From: Bombiscardovia nodaiensis
Lineage (GTDB): Bacteria; Actinomycetota; Actinomycetes; Actinomycetales; Bifidobacteriaceae
Direction: 5' to 3'
NCBI GenBank assembly: GCA_033127725.1
Contig: AP026798.1
Coordinates: 434,001 to 498,000 of the forward strand
Length of the DNA: 64,000 nt
A model generated the notes under the pieces. That model did not search any database. It had not been told where the DNA came from and was given only the letters and a program-made list of their open reading frames with translations. The position numbers were made by a program, and so were the translations under genes. Of this stretch, positions 38,057 to 47,718 are shown one piece after another (positions within the stretch are counted from its first letter, which is position 1; every line of letters begins with the position of its first letter).

Positions 38057-39715
38057 CTAGAAGTGAGCGACTTGCTCGTGGAGGGTGGCAGCTACTGCGC
38101 CTTGGCCTTGGCAGCAAGCGGCGAAGAGCTCAGCAATCTCGCCAGCCAAGACGGTCTGGTTCAAATCATTGCCGAAGATGGACTCGTCGGCCAAAATGGG
38201 CTGCAAGATGCTCTGAGCTTCCTGGGCGCTCACAGCTGAGGGGCCGAGCGTCACCTGACCGAGGATGGCCTGCAAGTCACCCATGCGCGGGTCGGGGCTC
38301 AGCTGGATGCTCTGACCGCTATCATCCGTGCCCTGACCGTCCCTGCCTACCAGCAGGCGGAGCCAGGCTGCGATAATCAAGGGAATGGCCTTAAGTGAGT
38401 CCAGCTGCAGGTCGGAAGAAGCCATGTATTTGGCGATAGTGCGGCCGAAGCGGATAGGCATTTTCTGTGAAGTGTCAGCGGAGATACGGGCCGGAGTGTC
38501 GGGCATATTGGGATTGGGCACCCGCACCTCAATCACCTGTCGCAGGAACTCGCGCGGGGAGAAAATCTTGGGGTCGGGCACGACGGGCAGGTCCTCGTCG
38601 TAGCCCAGGCGGGAGACCAAGGCCTTCAAGTCCGGTTGGCCGATAGTCTGCGACATAGTCGGGTAGCCCAAGAGCATGCCGAAGACGGCGAGGGCCGTGT
38701 GCAGGGGGTTCAGGCAGCCGGTGACCTTCATCTCGTCGGCTGCGTTCACCGTGTCCCTGTCGGCCAGGTAGACGCCAGCCTGTTCCAGCGGTGGGCGGCC
38801 GCCGGGGAAGTTGTCTTCCACCACCCAGTACCAGGTCTCCTCGGTGTTGGCGAAAGTGGCCATAGCCGTGCCCTTGGCTGTGCGAATCAGCTCCATGCCC
38901 TCCACACCCTTGTCGCTCAAATTCTGCGCCACAGACTGGGCCGGGTTAGGGGTAATGCGGTCAATCATGGTCAGGGGGAAGGAAATCTTGGAAGAGTCCT
39001 GCAAGTAGTCCAGGAAGCCTTGATCCACAAAGCCGCCGGCCTGCCAGCGCTGGGCCATCAGGAGCACCGACTCCTCGAAGCGCTCGCCGTTGCGGGAGAA
39101 GTTATCGGTGGAAACCATAGCCAGTGGATAGGCACCGGCCTGGTAGCGAGCCAAAAGCATGGCGGTTATCACGCCGATAGCGCTGCTAGCCGCCGAAGGA
39201 CCGCCCTCAAACTCTGCGGTAATCCAGGGCAGGGGCTGCTGGTGGGCGTCGAGCAGGGCGTAACCCTTCTCAGTGATCGTGGCCGTCACCATCTGTAAGC
39301 TGGGCTGGCGGAAGACACTCGCCAGACGGTCCCAGTCGGACCCCTGACCCTCGACCGGGAAGCTATCCACCACCGAGGCAATCAGCTTGGAGGACATGGA
39401 CCCATCGGCGTGCAGAACCACCTGCAGGAAGCGGTCGTCGTAGGGCTGGTATGCCTGGCGGATGATGTCAGGGTCAAAGGTTTCCGCCACCAGAATGCCG
39501 CTATCGGTCAAGCCTTGGTCGAGCAGGGACTGGGCGATGGGGGCGTGTACAGCCCGGAAGAGATTGCCCGCGCCGAAGTGAATCCAGCGTGGCTGGCTGG
39601 CGCTCGCCGCTTTCATGCCCGGTATGTCGAACTGGGGTAGGCTCACGCCTGCGCGCTCCCATTCCTGTCTTGCCTGCTGGTCTGAAGGGTTGAGGTTACT
39701 TGTGATGTTTACCAT
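38057..39715 (-). CDS. uxuB: Fructuronate reductase (mannonate oxidoreductase)
   Basis: 552 residues, long-chain mannitol dehydrogenase family. It reduces D-fructuronate to D-mannonate. N-terminal WIHFGAGNLFRAV, middle VSTDNFSRNGERF and MIDRITPN, and CLNPLHTALAVFG are family hallmarks, the last two holding catalytic Lys/Asn/His-type residues. ATG 39715 follows GAGAGGA; 39730 is an alternative. It is transcribed divergently from lacI and upstream of uxuA. Confidence 0.9.
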   Translation of the reverse strand: MVNITSNLNPSDQQARQEWERAGVSLPQFDIPGMKAASASQPRWIHFGAGNLFRAVHAPIAQSLLDQGLTDSGILVAETFDPDIIRQAYQPYDDRFLQVVLHADGSMSSKLIASVVDSFPVEGQGSDWDRLASVFRQPSLQMVTATITEKGYALLDAHQQPLPWITAEFEGGPSAASSAIGVITAMLLARYQAGAYPLAMVSTDNFSRNGERFEESVLLMAQRWQAGGFVDQGFLDYLQDSSKISFPLTMIDRITPNPAQSVAQNLSDKGVEGMELIRTAKGTAMATFANTEETWYWVVEDNFPGGRPPLEQAGVYLADRDTVNAADEMKVTGCLNPLHTALAVFGMLLGYPTMSQTIGQPDLKALVSRLGYDEDLPVVPDPKIFSPREFLRQVIEVRVPNPNMPDTPARISADTSQKMPIRFGRTIAKYMASSDLQLDSLKAIPLIIAAWLRLLVGRDGQGTDDSGQSIQLSPDPRMGDLQAILGQVTLGPSAVSAQEAQSILQPILADESIFGNDLNQTVLAGEIAELFAACCQGQGAVAATLHEQVAHF

Positions 39716-39892
39716 ATTGTGTCCTCTCATTGCGCCTGCGCCTATGCCACTTGCTACTTAGCGAACCTAGCAAGATTTGCTTTCTCCTGCGATACAGTTG
39801 CAGCTTGTTGCTCCTCTGGCTTACTCTGATACGTAGGAGTTTTGCATAGGTGGAAGGCTGGATTTTCGAGCAGCGAGGAGAGCTGACAGCAG

Positions 39893-40990
39893 ATGAGCGA
39901 GCGTACACAAGAGGCAGGCCAGGCGGGCGGACAGCCTAGCGCAGCTGCGGATGCAGACGCTGGCAAGGTGACCATCTACGACGTGGCCGCTGCCTCCGGT
40001 TTTTCTCCCTCAACCGTCTCCCGTACGTTCTCCAGGCCAGATCGCGTCTCGATAGCTACGGCGCAAAAGGTGGAGGAAGTCGCCAACCGTCTGGGCTATC
40101 ACTCTCAGCTGGTGGGCACGCGCCCAGCCAAAGACAAGGGGCTTGTAGCCGTCGTGGTGCCCGACATTGGCAATCAATTCTTCACCGGCATTATTCGCAA
40201 CATTCAAGACGCCTGCGACAAGCACGGCATGAATGTAATGGTGCTGGAGACCAGAGAATCTGCCACGAAAGAGCGCAAAACCGTTGACCAAGTTGCGCCA
40301 CTGGTGGCTGGCATTATTCTCATTTCCTCGCGTATGCCGGACGCTATGATTCGTAAGTGTGCCCAGCTGAGGCCTCTGGTCTGCGTCAATCGAGACGTGC
40401 GCGGCGTGCCTGGCATCAGCATTGACGTGCCGGCCGGCGCTCGGCAGGCGGTAGACCATCTCTACCGCCTGGGATACCGGTCCATTTCGTACTTGGACGG
40501 TCCTGCGACTTCCTGGTCGGGCGGCCTGCGCTGGAGGGAAATTGTCAAGCAGGGTGAGGCCAAGGGGATGGCCGTATGGCGTTCGCAGCCTTTTGCGCCC
40601 ACGTTTTATGGGGGCTACACCTTTGCTGAGCAGTATTTGAAAAATCCTTCGGGAGCCTTAATTGCCCACAACGATTTGATGGCTATTGGCTTCATTGCGG
40701 CCATGCGCCACTACGGATTCCGCTGCCCGGAAGACATCTCGGTCATCGGTTTTGACAACGATATGATGTCGATGATTTCCAATCCGCCGCTGACAACCAT
40801 TCACATGTCGCTGTCGAGCTTGGGGTCGTTCGCTGCCCAGCTACTCTTCCAGCGCTTGGCGGGGGCGCATGTGCAGCAGCTGAACGATTCGTCGATTCCC
40901 AGTCTGGTGCCTGCCCGCCTGATTGTGCGTCAGAGCACAGGGCCCGCTTCGCATAGGGCCCGCCCATCTGCCCAGCCAGTGGGTGCATGA
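39893..40990 (+). CDS. LacI-family regulator 1 of hexuronate cluster
   Basis: 365 residues. An N-terminal extension of about 24 residues precedes the helix-turn-helix (VTIYDVAAASGFSPSTVSRTF) and hinge, then a periplasmic-binding-protein-like ligand domain ending in the dimer interface. It probably senses a hexuronate or pathway intermediate. It is divergent from uxuB and overlaps the next lacI by 4 bp (ATGA). The 177-bp gap to uxuB holds GCAAGATTTGC and TTGCAGCTTGTTGC, candidate half-sites. Confidence 0.85.
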   Translation: MSERTQEAGQAGGQPSAAADADAGKVTIYDVAAASGFSPSTVSRTFSRPDRVSIATAQKVEEVANRLGYHSQLVGTRPAKDKGLVAVVVPDIGNQFFTGIIRNIQDACDKHGMNVMVLETRESATKERKTVDQVAPLVAGIILISSRMPDAMIRKCAQLRPLVCVNRDVRGVPGISIDVPAGARQAVDHLYRLGYRSISYLDGPATSWSGGLRWREIVKQGEAKGMAVWRSQPFAPTFYGGYTFAEQYLKNPSGALIAHNDLMAIGFIAAMRHYGFRCPEDISVIGFDNDMMSMISNPPLTTIHMSLSSLGSFAAQLLFQRLAGAHVQQLNDSSIPSLVPARLIVRQSTGPASHRARPSAQPVGA

Positions 40991-42027
40991 TGGCAGCTCA
41001 AGAGCACCTGCCACAGGCAGGGGAGGGGCCAGCCAGGCGGGTGACGATTCGCCAGGTGGCTCAGGCGGCCGGTGTCTCACCCTCCACGGTGTCGCGCGCG
41101 TTCGCCAAACCCGATCGGGTGAGTGCGGCAACTAGCAAGCGCATTTTCGCGGCTGCCGACGAGCTGGGGTATTACTCGCGCCCGGTGGAGAGCGTGCCCC
41201 TGCGGGCCATTCGCGGGCTGATCGCCATTATTGTGCCCGACATTGCCAACCAGTTTTTCTCAGATATTATTCGAGCTGTTCAGCACGAGTGCACGGCAGG
41301 AGGTTTCTCGCTCATTGTGGCGGAATCTCAGGAGAGCGCCAGCCGGGAGAGGGCGGCTTTTGACCACATTGTCTCCTATGCGGATGGGGTGATTCTCGTC
41401 TCTTCGCGCATGCCGGATGCCATGATTCGCAAGTGCGCTCAGACCCGCCCACTGGTCGTCGTGAACCGCAGTGTTCGAGGGGTGCCGAGCGTGGCCATCG
41501 ATATTTCTACCGGCATTGCCCAGGCGCTGGATTATTTGGTGGCTCTCGGGTTCAACAGTTTAACCTACCTCGACGGGCCTTCCTCGTCTTGGTCGGTGGG
41601 TGTGCGCTGGAAGTGTCTGGAGGCCGAGTGCCACCGCCGGCAAGTGAGCGTACGCAGGCTCTGGCCAGGTGCGCCCACGGTCGCTGGGGGAGCTAAGTTC
41701 GTGTCGACTTATAGGGAGAATCCCACCGGCGCTGTCATGGCCCACAACGACCTGATGGCGCTCGGTTTCATGAGTGCCATGCGGGCCGTTGGCTACCGGT
41801 GCCCGCGCGATTTCTCGATTATCGGTTTCGACAACGATATGGTCAGCCAGCTGACTCAGCCCACCCTGACGAGCGTGTGCAGTTCGCAAACGCGCCTGGG
41901 CACTGAGGCTGCTCGCGCTCTCTTGCTCAAGATTAAGGGAGATCTGTCGGGCACCTTCACAGCTAGTGTTGCCTCCCAACTCCTCGTGCGGCAGTCTTGC
42001 GGGGCGCTGCAAGTATCAGGAAAATAA
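40987..42027 (+). CDS. LacI-family regulator 2 of hexuronate cluster
   Basis: 346 residues, a paralogue of the previous protein with a helix-turn-helix (IRQVAQAAGVSPSTVSRAF) and a closely similar ligand domain (VPDIANQFFSDIIRAVQ, MPDAMIRKCAQTRPLV). The 4-bp ATGA overlap implies coupled translation and possibly a heterodimer or two sensors for the glucuronate and galacturonate branches. It reads toward uxaC, 103 bp downstream. Confidence 0.85.
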   Translation: MMAAQEHLPQAGEGPARRVTIRQVAQAAGVSPSTVSRAFAKPDRVSAATSKRIFAAADELGYYSRPVESVPLRAIRGLIAIIVPDIANQFFSDIIRAVQHECTAGGFSLIVAESQESASRERAAFDHIVSYADGVILVSSRMPDAMIRKCAQTRPLVVVNRSVRGVPSVAIDISTGIAQALDYLVALGFNSLTYLDGPSSSWSVGVRWKCLEAECHRRQVSVRRLWPGAPTVAGGAKFVSTYRENPTGAVMAHNDLMALGFMSAMRAVGYRCPRDFSIIGFDNDMVSQLTQPTLTSVCSSQTRLGTEAARALLLKIKGDLSGTFTASVASQLLVRQSCGALQVSGK

Positions 42028-42130
42028 TGGCAACACTTTGCGCTGGAGGCCGAAAGCGGGGTTAGCATATCCGCAAGAGCGGGTGTAGGCACAGGTGCTG
42101 CACTGCTGAACAATCGTAAGGAGGAAAGTC

Positions 42131-43543
42131 GTGGCTTTCTTAGATGATGACTATCTCTTGGGGACGAAGCTGTCCCGAGAACTCTTCCATCAGGTGGCTG
42201 AGCCGTTGCCCTTGGTTGATTACCACTGCCACTTGCATGCGCAAGAGATTTATGAGGATCCGAACTTTGCCAATATCGTCGAGGCTTGGCTGACCGACGG
42301 TCACAACTACGGCGACCACTACAAGTGGCGCTTGGAGCGGGCCAACGGCGTGCCAGAGCGCTTGATTACGGGAGACGGCGACCCCTGGGAAAAGTTCCAG
42401 GCCTATGCGGGCACCATGGAGAAGGCCATTGGCAGCCCAGTCTACCTGTGGACGCACATGGAGCTGCGCCGCTACTTCGGTATTACCGAGCCGCTGACCC
42501 TCCAGAGCGCCCGCCGCATTTACGACCAGACCAACGAGATGCTGGCAGGGCCGGACTTTAGCCGCCGGGCCCTCTTGCGCCGCATGAATACGGACATCGT
42601 TTGCACGACTGACTCGCCCGAGGACGACCTGCACTACCATGAGCTCTTTGCCAAAGAAGGCGAATCCTTCCACATGATTCCGGCCTTCCGCCCAGATGTG
42701 GCCCTGAAGCCTCAGTCGAGCGAATTTGCCGGCTGGGTGAGCACGATGGAGTCGGTCTGCGGCAAGTCGATTACTAGCTTTGCTGACCTGGTGGATGCTC
42801 TGGGCCAGCGCATTGACTACTTCCATGAGCATGGCTCTCGCCTCTCTGACCACGCTGTGGATGCGGTCGAGTTCGCACCCGCTTCGGAGCAGGAGCTGGA
42901 CGCGATTATGGCCAAGGCGCTCGCTGGTCAAGCGGTGGATGCCCACGAGCAAGCCCAGTATCGGGCGGCCATGCTCTTGGAACTCATGCGCCTGTACTCG
43001 CAAAAGGGTTGGACCATGCAGCTGCACTTGCACGCCATGCGCGATGTGAACAGCACGGGCTTCGCCCAGCGTGGTGCCGACACGGGCTACGACGCTATTG
43101 ATGACCGCCCCCTGGCCCCGCAATTGGCTCGCTTGCTGGATGCGGCGAATTCTGCTGGGCACCTGCCCAAGCTTTTGGTCTACTCGCTCAACCCCAACGA
43201 TTACATGCCGATTGCCGCTACTATCGGTGCTTTCGAGGGCGATTCCAAGCAGAAGCTGAGCCTGGGCAACGCCTGGTGGTTCAACGACACGCGCACAGGC
43301 ATCCGCCGGCAGCTCCAGGTGGTGGCCGAGACCTCGCTCCTGGGCAATTTTGTGGGTATGACGACCGACTCGCGCTCCTTCCTGTCCTACCCCCGGCACG
43401 AGTTCTTCCGTCGAATCCTGTGCGAGCTGGTGGGCGAGTGGGCCCAGCGCGGCGAAGTGCCCGACGACCTGGACTACTTGAGCGACCTTATTCGCTCCGT
43501 CTCCTACCAAAACGCCCGCGACCTCTTCTCCGCCCAGGCGTGA
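42131..43543 (+). CDS. uxaC: Glucuronate/galacturonate isomerase
   Basis: 470 residues, amidohydrolase-like TIM barrel. It converts D-glucuronate to D-fructuronate and D-galacturonate to D-tagaturonate, the entry step shared by both branches. DYHCHLHAQEI holds the metal-binding His pair; DGHNYGDHYKWRL and YLWTHMELRRYFGI are UxaC signatures. The GTG start follows AAGGAGGAAA. TGGCAACA lies 96 bp upstream at 42028-42035. Confidence 0.95.
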   Translation: MAFLDDDYLLGTKLSRELFHQVAEPLPLVDYHCHLHAQEIYEDPNFANIVEAWLTDGHNYGDHYKWRLERANGVPERLITGDGDPWEKFQAYAGTMEKAIGSPVYLWTHMELRRYFGITEPLTLQSARRIYDQTNEMLAGPDFSRRALLRRMNTDIVCTTDSPEDDLHYHELFAKEGESFHMIPAFRPDVALKPQSSEFAGWVSTMESVCGKSITSFADLVDALGQRIDYFHEHGSRLSDHAVDAVEFAPASEQELDAIMAKALAGQAVDAHEQAQYRAAMLLELMRLYSQKGWTMQLHLHAMRDVNSTGFAQRGADTGYDAIDDRPLAPQLARLLDAANSAGHLPKLLVYSLNPNDYMPIAATIGAFEGDSKQKLSLGNAWWFNDTRTGIRRQLQVVAETSLLGNFVGMTTDSRSFLSYPRHEFFRRILCELVGEWAQRGEVPDDLDYLSDLIRSVSYQNARDLFSAQA

Positions 43544-43625
43544 GCTGAAAGATAAAAACTACTGACAGTTTTCTGCATACTTGCCTATCATAGATAGGCG
43601 GATCAGAATACAGCTGAGTTTATTC

Positions 43626-43661
43626 AGCGGTCCTACTTGCATGAGTGGGACCGCTCTTTAT
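43626..43661 (+). terminator. Terminator of uxaC
   Basis: AGCGGTCC pairs with GGACCGCT, extended by CTACT/GAGTG, followed by CTTTATT. Confidence 0.75.
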
Positions 43662-43745
43662 TCCATTCCGCTGATATCCTGGTAAAGAAGTGATTCTGCT
43701 GCTGTTTGTCTGTTAACTCCTGCGCAAAAACTGGCAACAAAGTAC

Positions 43746-43772
43746 TTGCTTAGCGGCGTTTCTTCGTAGTCT
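43746..43772 (+). promoter_or_regulatory. Promoter of uxaA, apparently leaderless
   Basis: TTGCTT (43746-43751), 15-bp spacer, TAGTCT (43767-43772), then 6 nt and ATG. No ribosome-binding site. TGGCAACA at 43732-43739 lies just upstream of the -35 box. Confidence 0.45.
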
Positions 43773-43778
43773 TGGGTT

Positions 43779-45407
43779 ATGAGCGAACAAAGGCGTATAC
43801 AAGACGATAATTGCTTGATTCCTGAGGGTGGCAGCACGGGCTTCGTAGCCACCTGCGACTCCCTCGGTGGCATGCGGCCCGGTCACGACTATGTGAAGGA
43901 CATCCCTGAGCAGACTGGGCGCGACACGATTGTGCTCAATCCCAAAGATATGGTCGCGGTGGCTGCCCATCCTCTCCACCCCGGCGAGAGCGTTCAAGTG
44001 GAGGGACACGAGCCCATCACCGTTCTGGAGGACGTGCCGCGCGGTCACAAGGTAGCCCTGCAAGACATTGCCGAGGGCGAAGACGTGGTCAAATATGGGT
44101 ATGCGATTGGGCACGCAACCCAGCCTATTCTCGCCGGGCAGCATGTGCACAACCACAACATCGCTACGAATTTGGGCGCTAACTTGGACTACAGCTACCA
44201 GCCCACGGCGGATGTGGTCAAGCCCGGTAGCCCGACCATGACCTTCCGCGGCTTCCGGCGCTCGACGGGCAAAGTTGGCATCCGCAACGACCTGTACATT
44301 GTGCCAACCGTGGGCTGCATCAACAGCTTGTGCACGGCCATGGCCCGGGCATTTTCGGCCTCTCACCCCGGCAACGGCTCCTTCGACTCGGTGGTTGTGG
44401 CCCGGCACCCCTACGGCTGCTCCCAGTTGGGCGGCGACCTGGTCTACACCCGTCGGTGCCTGCAAGACATTGCCACCCACCCCAACGCGGGCGGCGTGCT
44501 CCTGGTGGGCTTGGGCTGTGAGAACAACCAGATGGCCGATATGAAGGCCTCCCTAGGTGATTACGACCCCGAGCGTATCAAGTTCCTCATCTGCCAGGAG
44601 GTGGAAGATGAGATGGACGTGGCGGCGCAATTAATGGAGGAACTCAACGAAGTTGCTGCCGGTGACCAGCGCGAAGAAGTGTCGATGTCTGAGCTGAAAA
44701 TCGGCGTGAAGTGCGGCGGCTCGGATGGTATGTCTGGCATCACTGCCAATCCGCTCGTTGGGCGCTTTGCCGAGTGGGTAGCCTCCCAGGGTGGGTCGAT
44801 TGTGCTGGCAGAAGTACCGGAGATGTTTGGTGCCGAGCAGGTGCTCATGAGTCAGGCGAAGAATGAGCAAGTCTTCCAGAAGATAGTTGACTTAATCAAC
44901 AACTTCAAGGGCTACTTCCGCAAGTACAACGAAGTCATTTCCGACAACCCCTCCCCGGGCAACAAAGCTGGCGGCATCACTACCTTGGAAGACAAGTCCC
45001 TGGGCTGCATTCGCAAGGGTGGGCGCTGCGAGGTGGAAGATGTGCTCTCATACGCAGACACCATCCGCCAGCCTGGCCTCTCCCTCCTGCAAACCCCGGG
45101 CAATGACCTCATTTCGTCTACTGGTATGGGCGCTGCTGGCTGCCAGCTAGTCCTCTTCACTACCGGTCGTGGCACGCCCTTTGGCACGTTTGTGCCCACG
45201 GTGAAGGTGGCGACGAATACACCGCTGGCTACCAAGAAGCACCGGTGGATTGATTTCAATGCTGGCCGCCTCCTGGACGAGTCTCCCGATGCAGTCTTTG
45301 AGGACTTCCGTCAGACAGTGCTGGAGGTCGTGGACGGCGCTGGTACGGCTAACGAGCGCAACGCTATGCAAGACATCGCCATCTTTAAGGATGGCCCGAC
45401 CGAGTAA
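43779..45407 (+). CDS. uxaA: Altronate dehydratase
   Basis: 542 residues. It dehydrates D-altronate to 2-keto-3-deoxygluconate. An N-terminal SAF-type domain (GHKVALQDIAEGEDVVKYG, residues about 85-105) precedes the UxaA catalytic region (RSTGKVGIRNDLYIVPTVGC, HPYGCSQLGGD, GLGCENNQM). The C-terminal part (KCGGSDGMSGITANP) completes the family pattern. The start has no Shine-Dalgarno. Separate from uxaC by a terminator. Confidence 0.93.
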   Translation: MSEQRRIQDDNCLIPEGGSTGFVATCDSLGGMRPGHDYVKDIPEQTGRDTIVLNPKDMVAVAAHPLHPGESVQVEGHEPITVLEDVPRGHKVALQDIAEGEDVVKYGYAIGHATQPILAGQHVHNHNIATNLGANLDYSYQPTADVVKPGSPTMTFRGFRRSTGKVGIRNDLYIVPTVGCINSLCTAMARAFSASHPGNGSFDSVVVARHPYGCSQLGGDLVYTRRCLQDIATHPNAGGVLLVGLGCENNQMADMKASLGDYDPERIKFLICQEVEDEMDVAAQLMEELNEVAAGDQREEVSMSELKIGVKCGGSDGMSGITANPLVGRFAEWVASQGGSIVLAEVPEMFGAEQVLMSQAKNEQVFQKIVDLINNFKGYFRKYNEVISDNPSPGNKAGGITTLEDKSLGCIRKGGRCEVEDVLSYADTIRQPGLSLLQTPGNDLISSTGMGAAGCQLVLFTTGRGTPFGTFVPTVKVATNTPLATKKHRWIDFNAGRLLDESPDAVFEDFRQTVLEVVDGAGTANERNAMQDIAIFKDGPTE

Positions 45408-45499
45408 ATATGTCTTACTTGACACTTGAAGGGCGGCGAACAGCTGGCAACGAGCGCTGAGCAACGAGTGGTGAGAAGAGCGTAGAGAACAATAGCAAC

Positions 45500-45543
45500 A
45501 TGGCAGCAAGACGGACCAGAATCTATGCCCGTCTTGCTGCCAT
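45500..45543. repeat. 15-bp perfect inverted repeat after uxaA
   Basis: ATGGCAGCAAGACGG pairs with CCGTCTTGCTGCCAT around 14 nt. It lacks a T-run but is placed as a terminator between uxaA and the permease. The rest of 45408-45701 shows nothing else supportable. Confidence 0.6.
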
Positions 45544-45701
45544 TTGCCTAAGTCTATGCGCACCTGTGCACGCTTGCTCGCCGGTGTTGGCGGGGCCCTA
45601 AAAGCACCTCAAAAATGGGAAACTCCCTCTGCCGACTTTGATTCGGCCCTTGTCTTATAGTTGAAGCCTAGCAAAGTTGGGACAAACGAGAGAGAACCTC
45701 A

Positions 45702-47222
45702 ATGCACCTCTTTAGAACGAAAACCGTGGAGCAGACCTTGGCTGAGACCGGCGAGGAAGGGCGCAGTCTCAAACGGACTCTGAACACCTGGGATCTGGCC
45801 GTCATGGGCGTGGCGGTCGCCGTGGGTGCAGGTATTTTTTCGGTCAGTGCTCAGGCCGCGGCTTTCCATGCGGGCCCGGCCGTGATCTTGAGCTTCATCA
45901 TTGCGGGCGTGGTGTGTGGCGCCGCAGTCATGTGTTACGCGGAGTTTGCTTCCATGATTCCGGTCTCCGGCTCTGCTTACACCTTCACCTACACCACGAT
46001 TGGGGAGGTTGTAGCCTGGGTTATCGGCTGGGATCTGATTCTTGAAATGCTGATGGCCGCTTCGGTGATTGCTAAGTATTGGGGCGTGTACTTAAACGAT
46101 TTCGTCCACCTGATGGGCGGTACTTCCTTCTCCACGCATATCTCCGTAGGCTCTGTGCAGATTGACCTAGCGCCTATTGTAGTTGTTGGCTTGTTCACCG
46201 TGCTGCTCGTCTTGGGCACGAAAATGTCGGCTCGCTTCGACGGGGCGCTGACCGTGCTCAAAATCGGTATCGTGCTTTTCGTCATCGTTGTGGGCTTCTT
46301 CTACATTAAGGCCGAAAACTACCACCCCTTCGTGCCACCAGCCCAGCCAGCTTCCTCCATCAAAGGCGCCGCAGTCACGTCTACAATGGCCCAGCCGCTC
46401 TGGCAGTGGGCGACCGGCATGTCTCCCACGGTTTACGGGGTGCCGGGCATCCTCTCGGGTGCCGCGCTGGTCTTCTTCGCTTTCATCGGCTTCGACGTGG
46501 TGGCGACCACTTCCGAAGAGGCGAAAGACCCCAGTCGCACGGTGCCGCGTGGCATCTTCTTGGGCATGAGCATAGTGGTAGTGCTCTATGTGCTGGTGGC
46601 TATCGTCACTACCGGCATGGTCTCCTACAAGGACTTGGCCAAGGCGGAGAGTCCCTCACTGGCTACCGGCTTTGAGCTCGCCGGTGCCACTTGGGCAGCG
46701 AAACTCATTTCCTTCGGCATTGTGGTGGGCCTGACCACGGTGGTGATGGTGCTGCTCTTGGGCCTGACTCGCATTGTGTTCTCCCTGAGCCGCGATGGAC
46801 TCCTGCCGCGCTCGCTCTCGCATACGGGCCGCCACGGCACCCCTGCCCGCATTCAAATCATTGCTGGAGTAGTCGTTGCTATCGTGGCCTGCGGTTTCAA
46901 CATCGACGTGCTCTCCGACATGGTCAATATTGGCACGCTTTCAGCATTCACTCTGGTAGCGGTCTCCATTCCTATCATGCGCCACAAACGGCCAGACTTG
47001 AAGCGCTCCTTTAAGATGCCTGGCAGCCCCGTAATACCAATCCTGATTGCCCTAGCCTGCCTGTGGCTCATGCTCAATCTGACCGTTCTGACCTGGATTC
47101 GATTCCTGGTCTGGTTGGTCATCGGATTCGTTATCTACTTCAGCTACTCCTATCGGCATTCGCTGCTGGGGGAGGAGCTGCTGACTGACACGATCGCAGC
47201 AGAGCCCATGAAAGGCTTATAA
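45702..47222 (+). CDS. Amino-acid permease (APC superfamily, CAT type)
   Basis: 506 residues with about 12 hydrophobic segments. The first-helix motif VAVAVGAGIFSV and ASMIPVSGSAYTF are those of cationic-amino-acid-type transporters; FFAFIGFDVVATTSEEAKDP in helix 6-7 is a strong family signature. The substrate is not determined. Transcribed alone. Confidence 0.88.
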   Translation: MHLFRTKTVEQTLAETGEEGRSLKRTLNTWDLAVMGVAVAVGAGIFSVSAQAAAFHAGPAVILSFIIAGVVCGAAVMCYAEFASMIPVSGSAYTFTYTTIGEVVAWVIGWDLILEMLMAASVIAKYWGVYLNDFVHLMGGTSFSTHISVGSVQIDLAPIVVVGLFTVLLVLGTKMSARFDGALTVLKIGIVLFVIVVGFFYIKAENYHPFVPPAQPASSIKGAAVTSTMAQPLWQWATGMSPTVYGVPGILSGAALVFFAFIGFDVVATTSEEAKDPSRTVPRGIFLGMSIVVVLYVLVAIVTTGMVSYKDLAKAESPSLATGFELAGATWAAKLISFGIVVGLTTVVMVLLLGLTRIVFSLSRDGLLPRSLSHTGRHGTPARIQIIAGVVVAIVACGFNIDVLSDMVNIGTLSAFTLVAVSIPIMRHKRPDLKRSFKMPGSPVIPILIALACLWLMLNLTVLTWIRFLVWLVIGFVIYFSYSYRHSLLGEELLTDTIAAEPMKGL

Positions 47223-47340
47223 GTTGGCCGGTCCAGCTGCTGTTGCTGTAGGTGGCTGCTGCGATTTTGCAGCGGCAGTCAGTAGATGGCTGTGGTCTCA
47301 AGTCGGCGCTAGAGTAGTGGTACTTGGGTGAGGAGGCTCT

Positions 47341-47661
47341 ATGACCTATGTAATCGCGCAGCCGTGCGTGGATGTGAAAGATAAGGCCTGTGTAGATGAG
47401 TGCCCGGTGGACTGCATCTACGAGGGTCCTCGAAACTTGTACATCAATCCCAGTGAATGCGTGGACTGCGGAGCCTGTGAGCCGGTATGCCCGGTCGAAG
47501 CTATTTTTTATGAGGACGACCTGCCTGACGACTGGGCGTGGTACAAAGATGCTTCCGTTGAGTTTTTCAACGAAGTCGGCGACGCTGGTGGTGCGCAGGC
47601 TCAGGGGCCGTACGACCACGATCATCCCAAGGTGGCGGCTTTGCCTCCTCAAGGAAAATAG
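47341..47661 (+). CDS. fdxA: 7Fe/8Fe ferredoxin
   Basis: 106 residues. Two cluster-binding regions: a CVDVKDKACVDECPVDC-type N-terminal part of the 3Fe-4S/4Fe-4S kind and a CVDCGACEPVCP 4Fe-4S motif. The spacing fits actinobacterial FdxA. An electron carrier; no partner enzyme is adjacent. Confidence 0.92.
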   Translation: MTYVIAQPCVDVKDKACVDECPVDCIYEGPRNLYINPSECVDCGACEPVCPVEAIFYEDDLPDDWAWYKDASVEFFNEVGDAGGAQAQGPYDHDHPKVAALPPQGK

Positions 47662-47680
47662 TTGATTTCAGCAATCGCTA

Positions 47681-47716
47681 TATGCCCGGACTCTTGGCAG
47701 CCCGGGCATTCTTGTA
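47681..47716. terminator. Bidirectional terminator between fdxA and dinB
   Basis: ATGCCCGG pairs with CCGGGCAT around 12 nt, with T-rich flanks, between convergent 3' ends. Confidence 0.75.
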
Positions 47717-47718
47717 TT

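Noticed and set aside
36995..38239. 414-codon open frame antisense to uxuA and uxuB
   Set aside because: It spans the end of one gene and the start of another on the opposite strand; the recognisable proteins are on the minus strand.
42140..43510. 456-codon open frame antisense to uxaC
   Set aside because: It is the mirror of a strongly conserved gene with a biased third position; its protein shows no domain and no ribosome-binding site.
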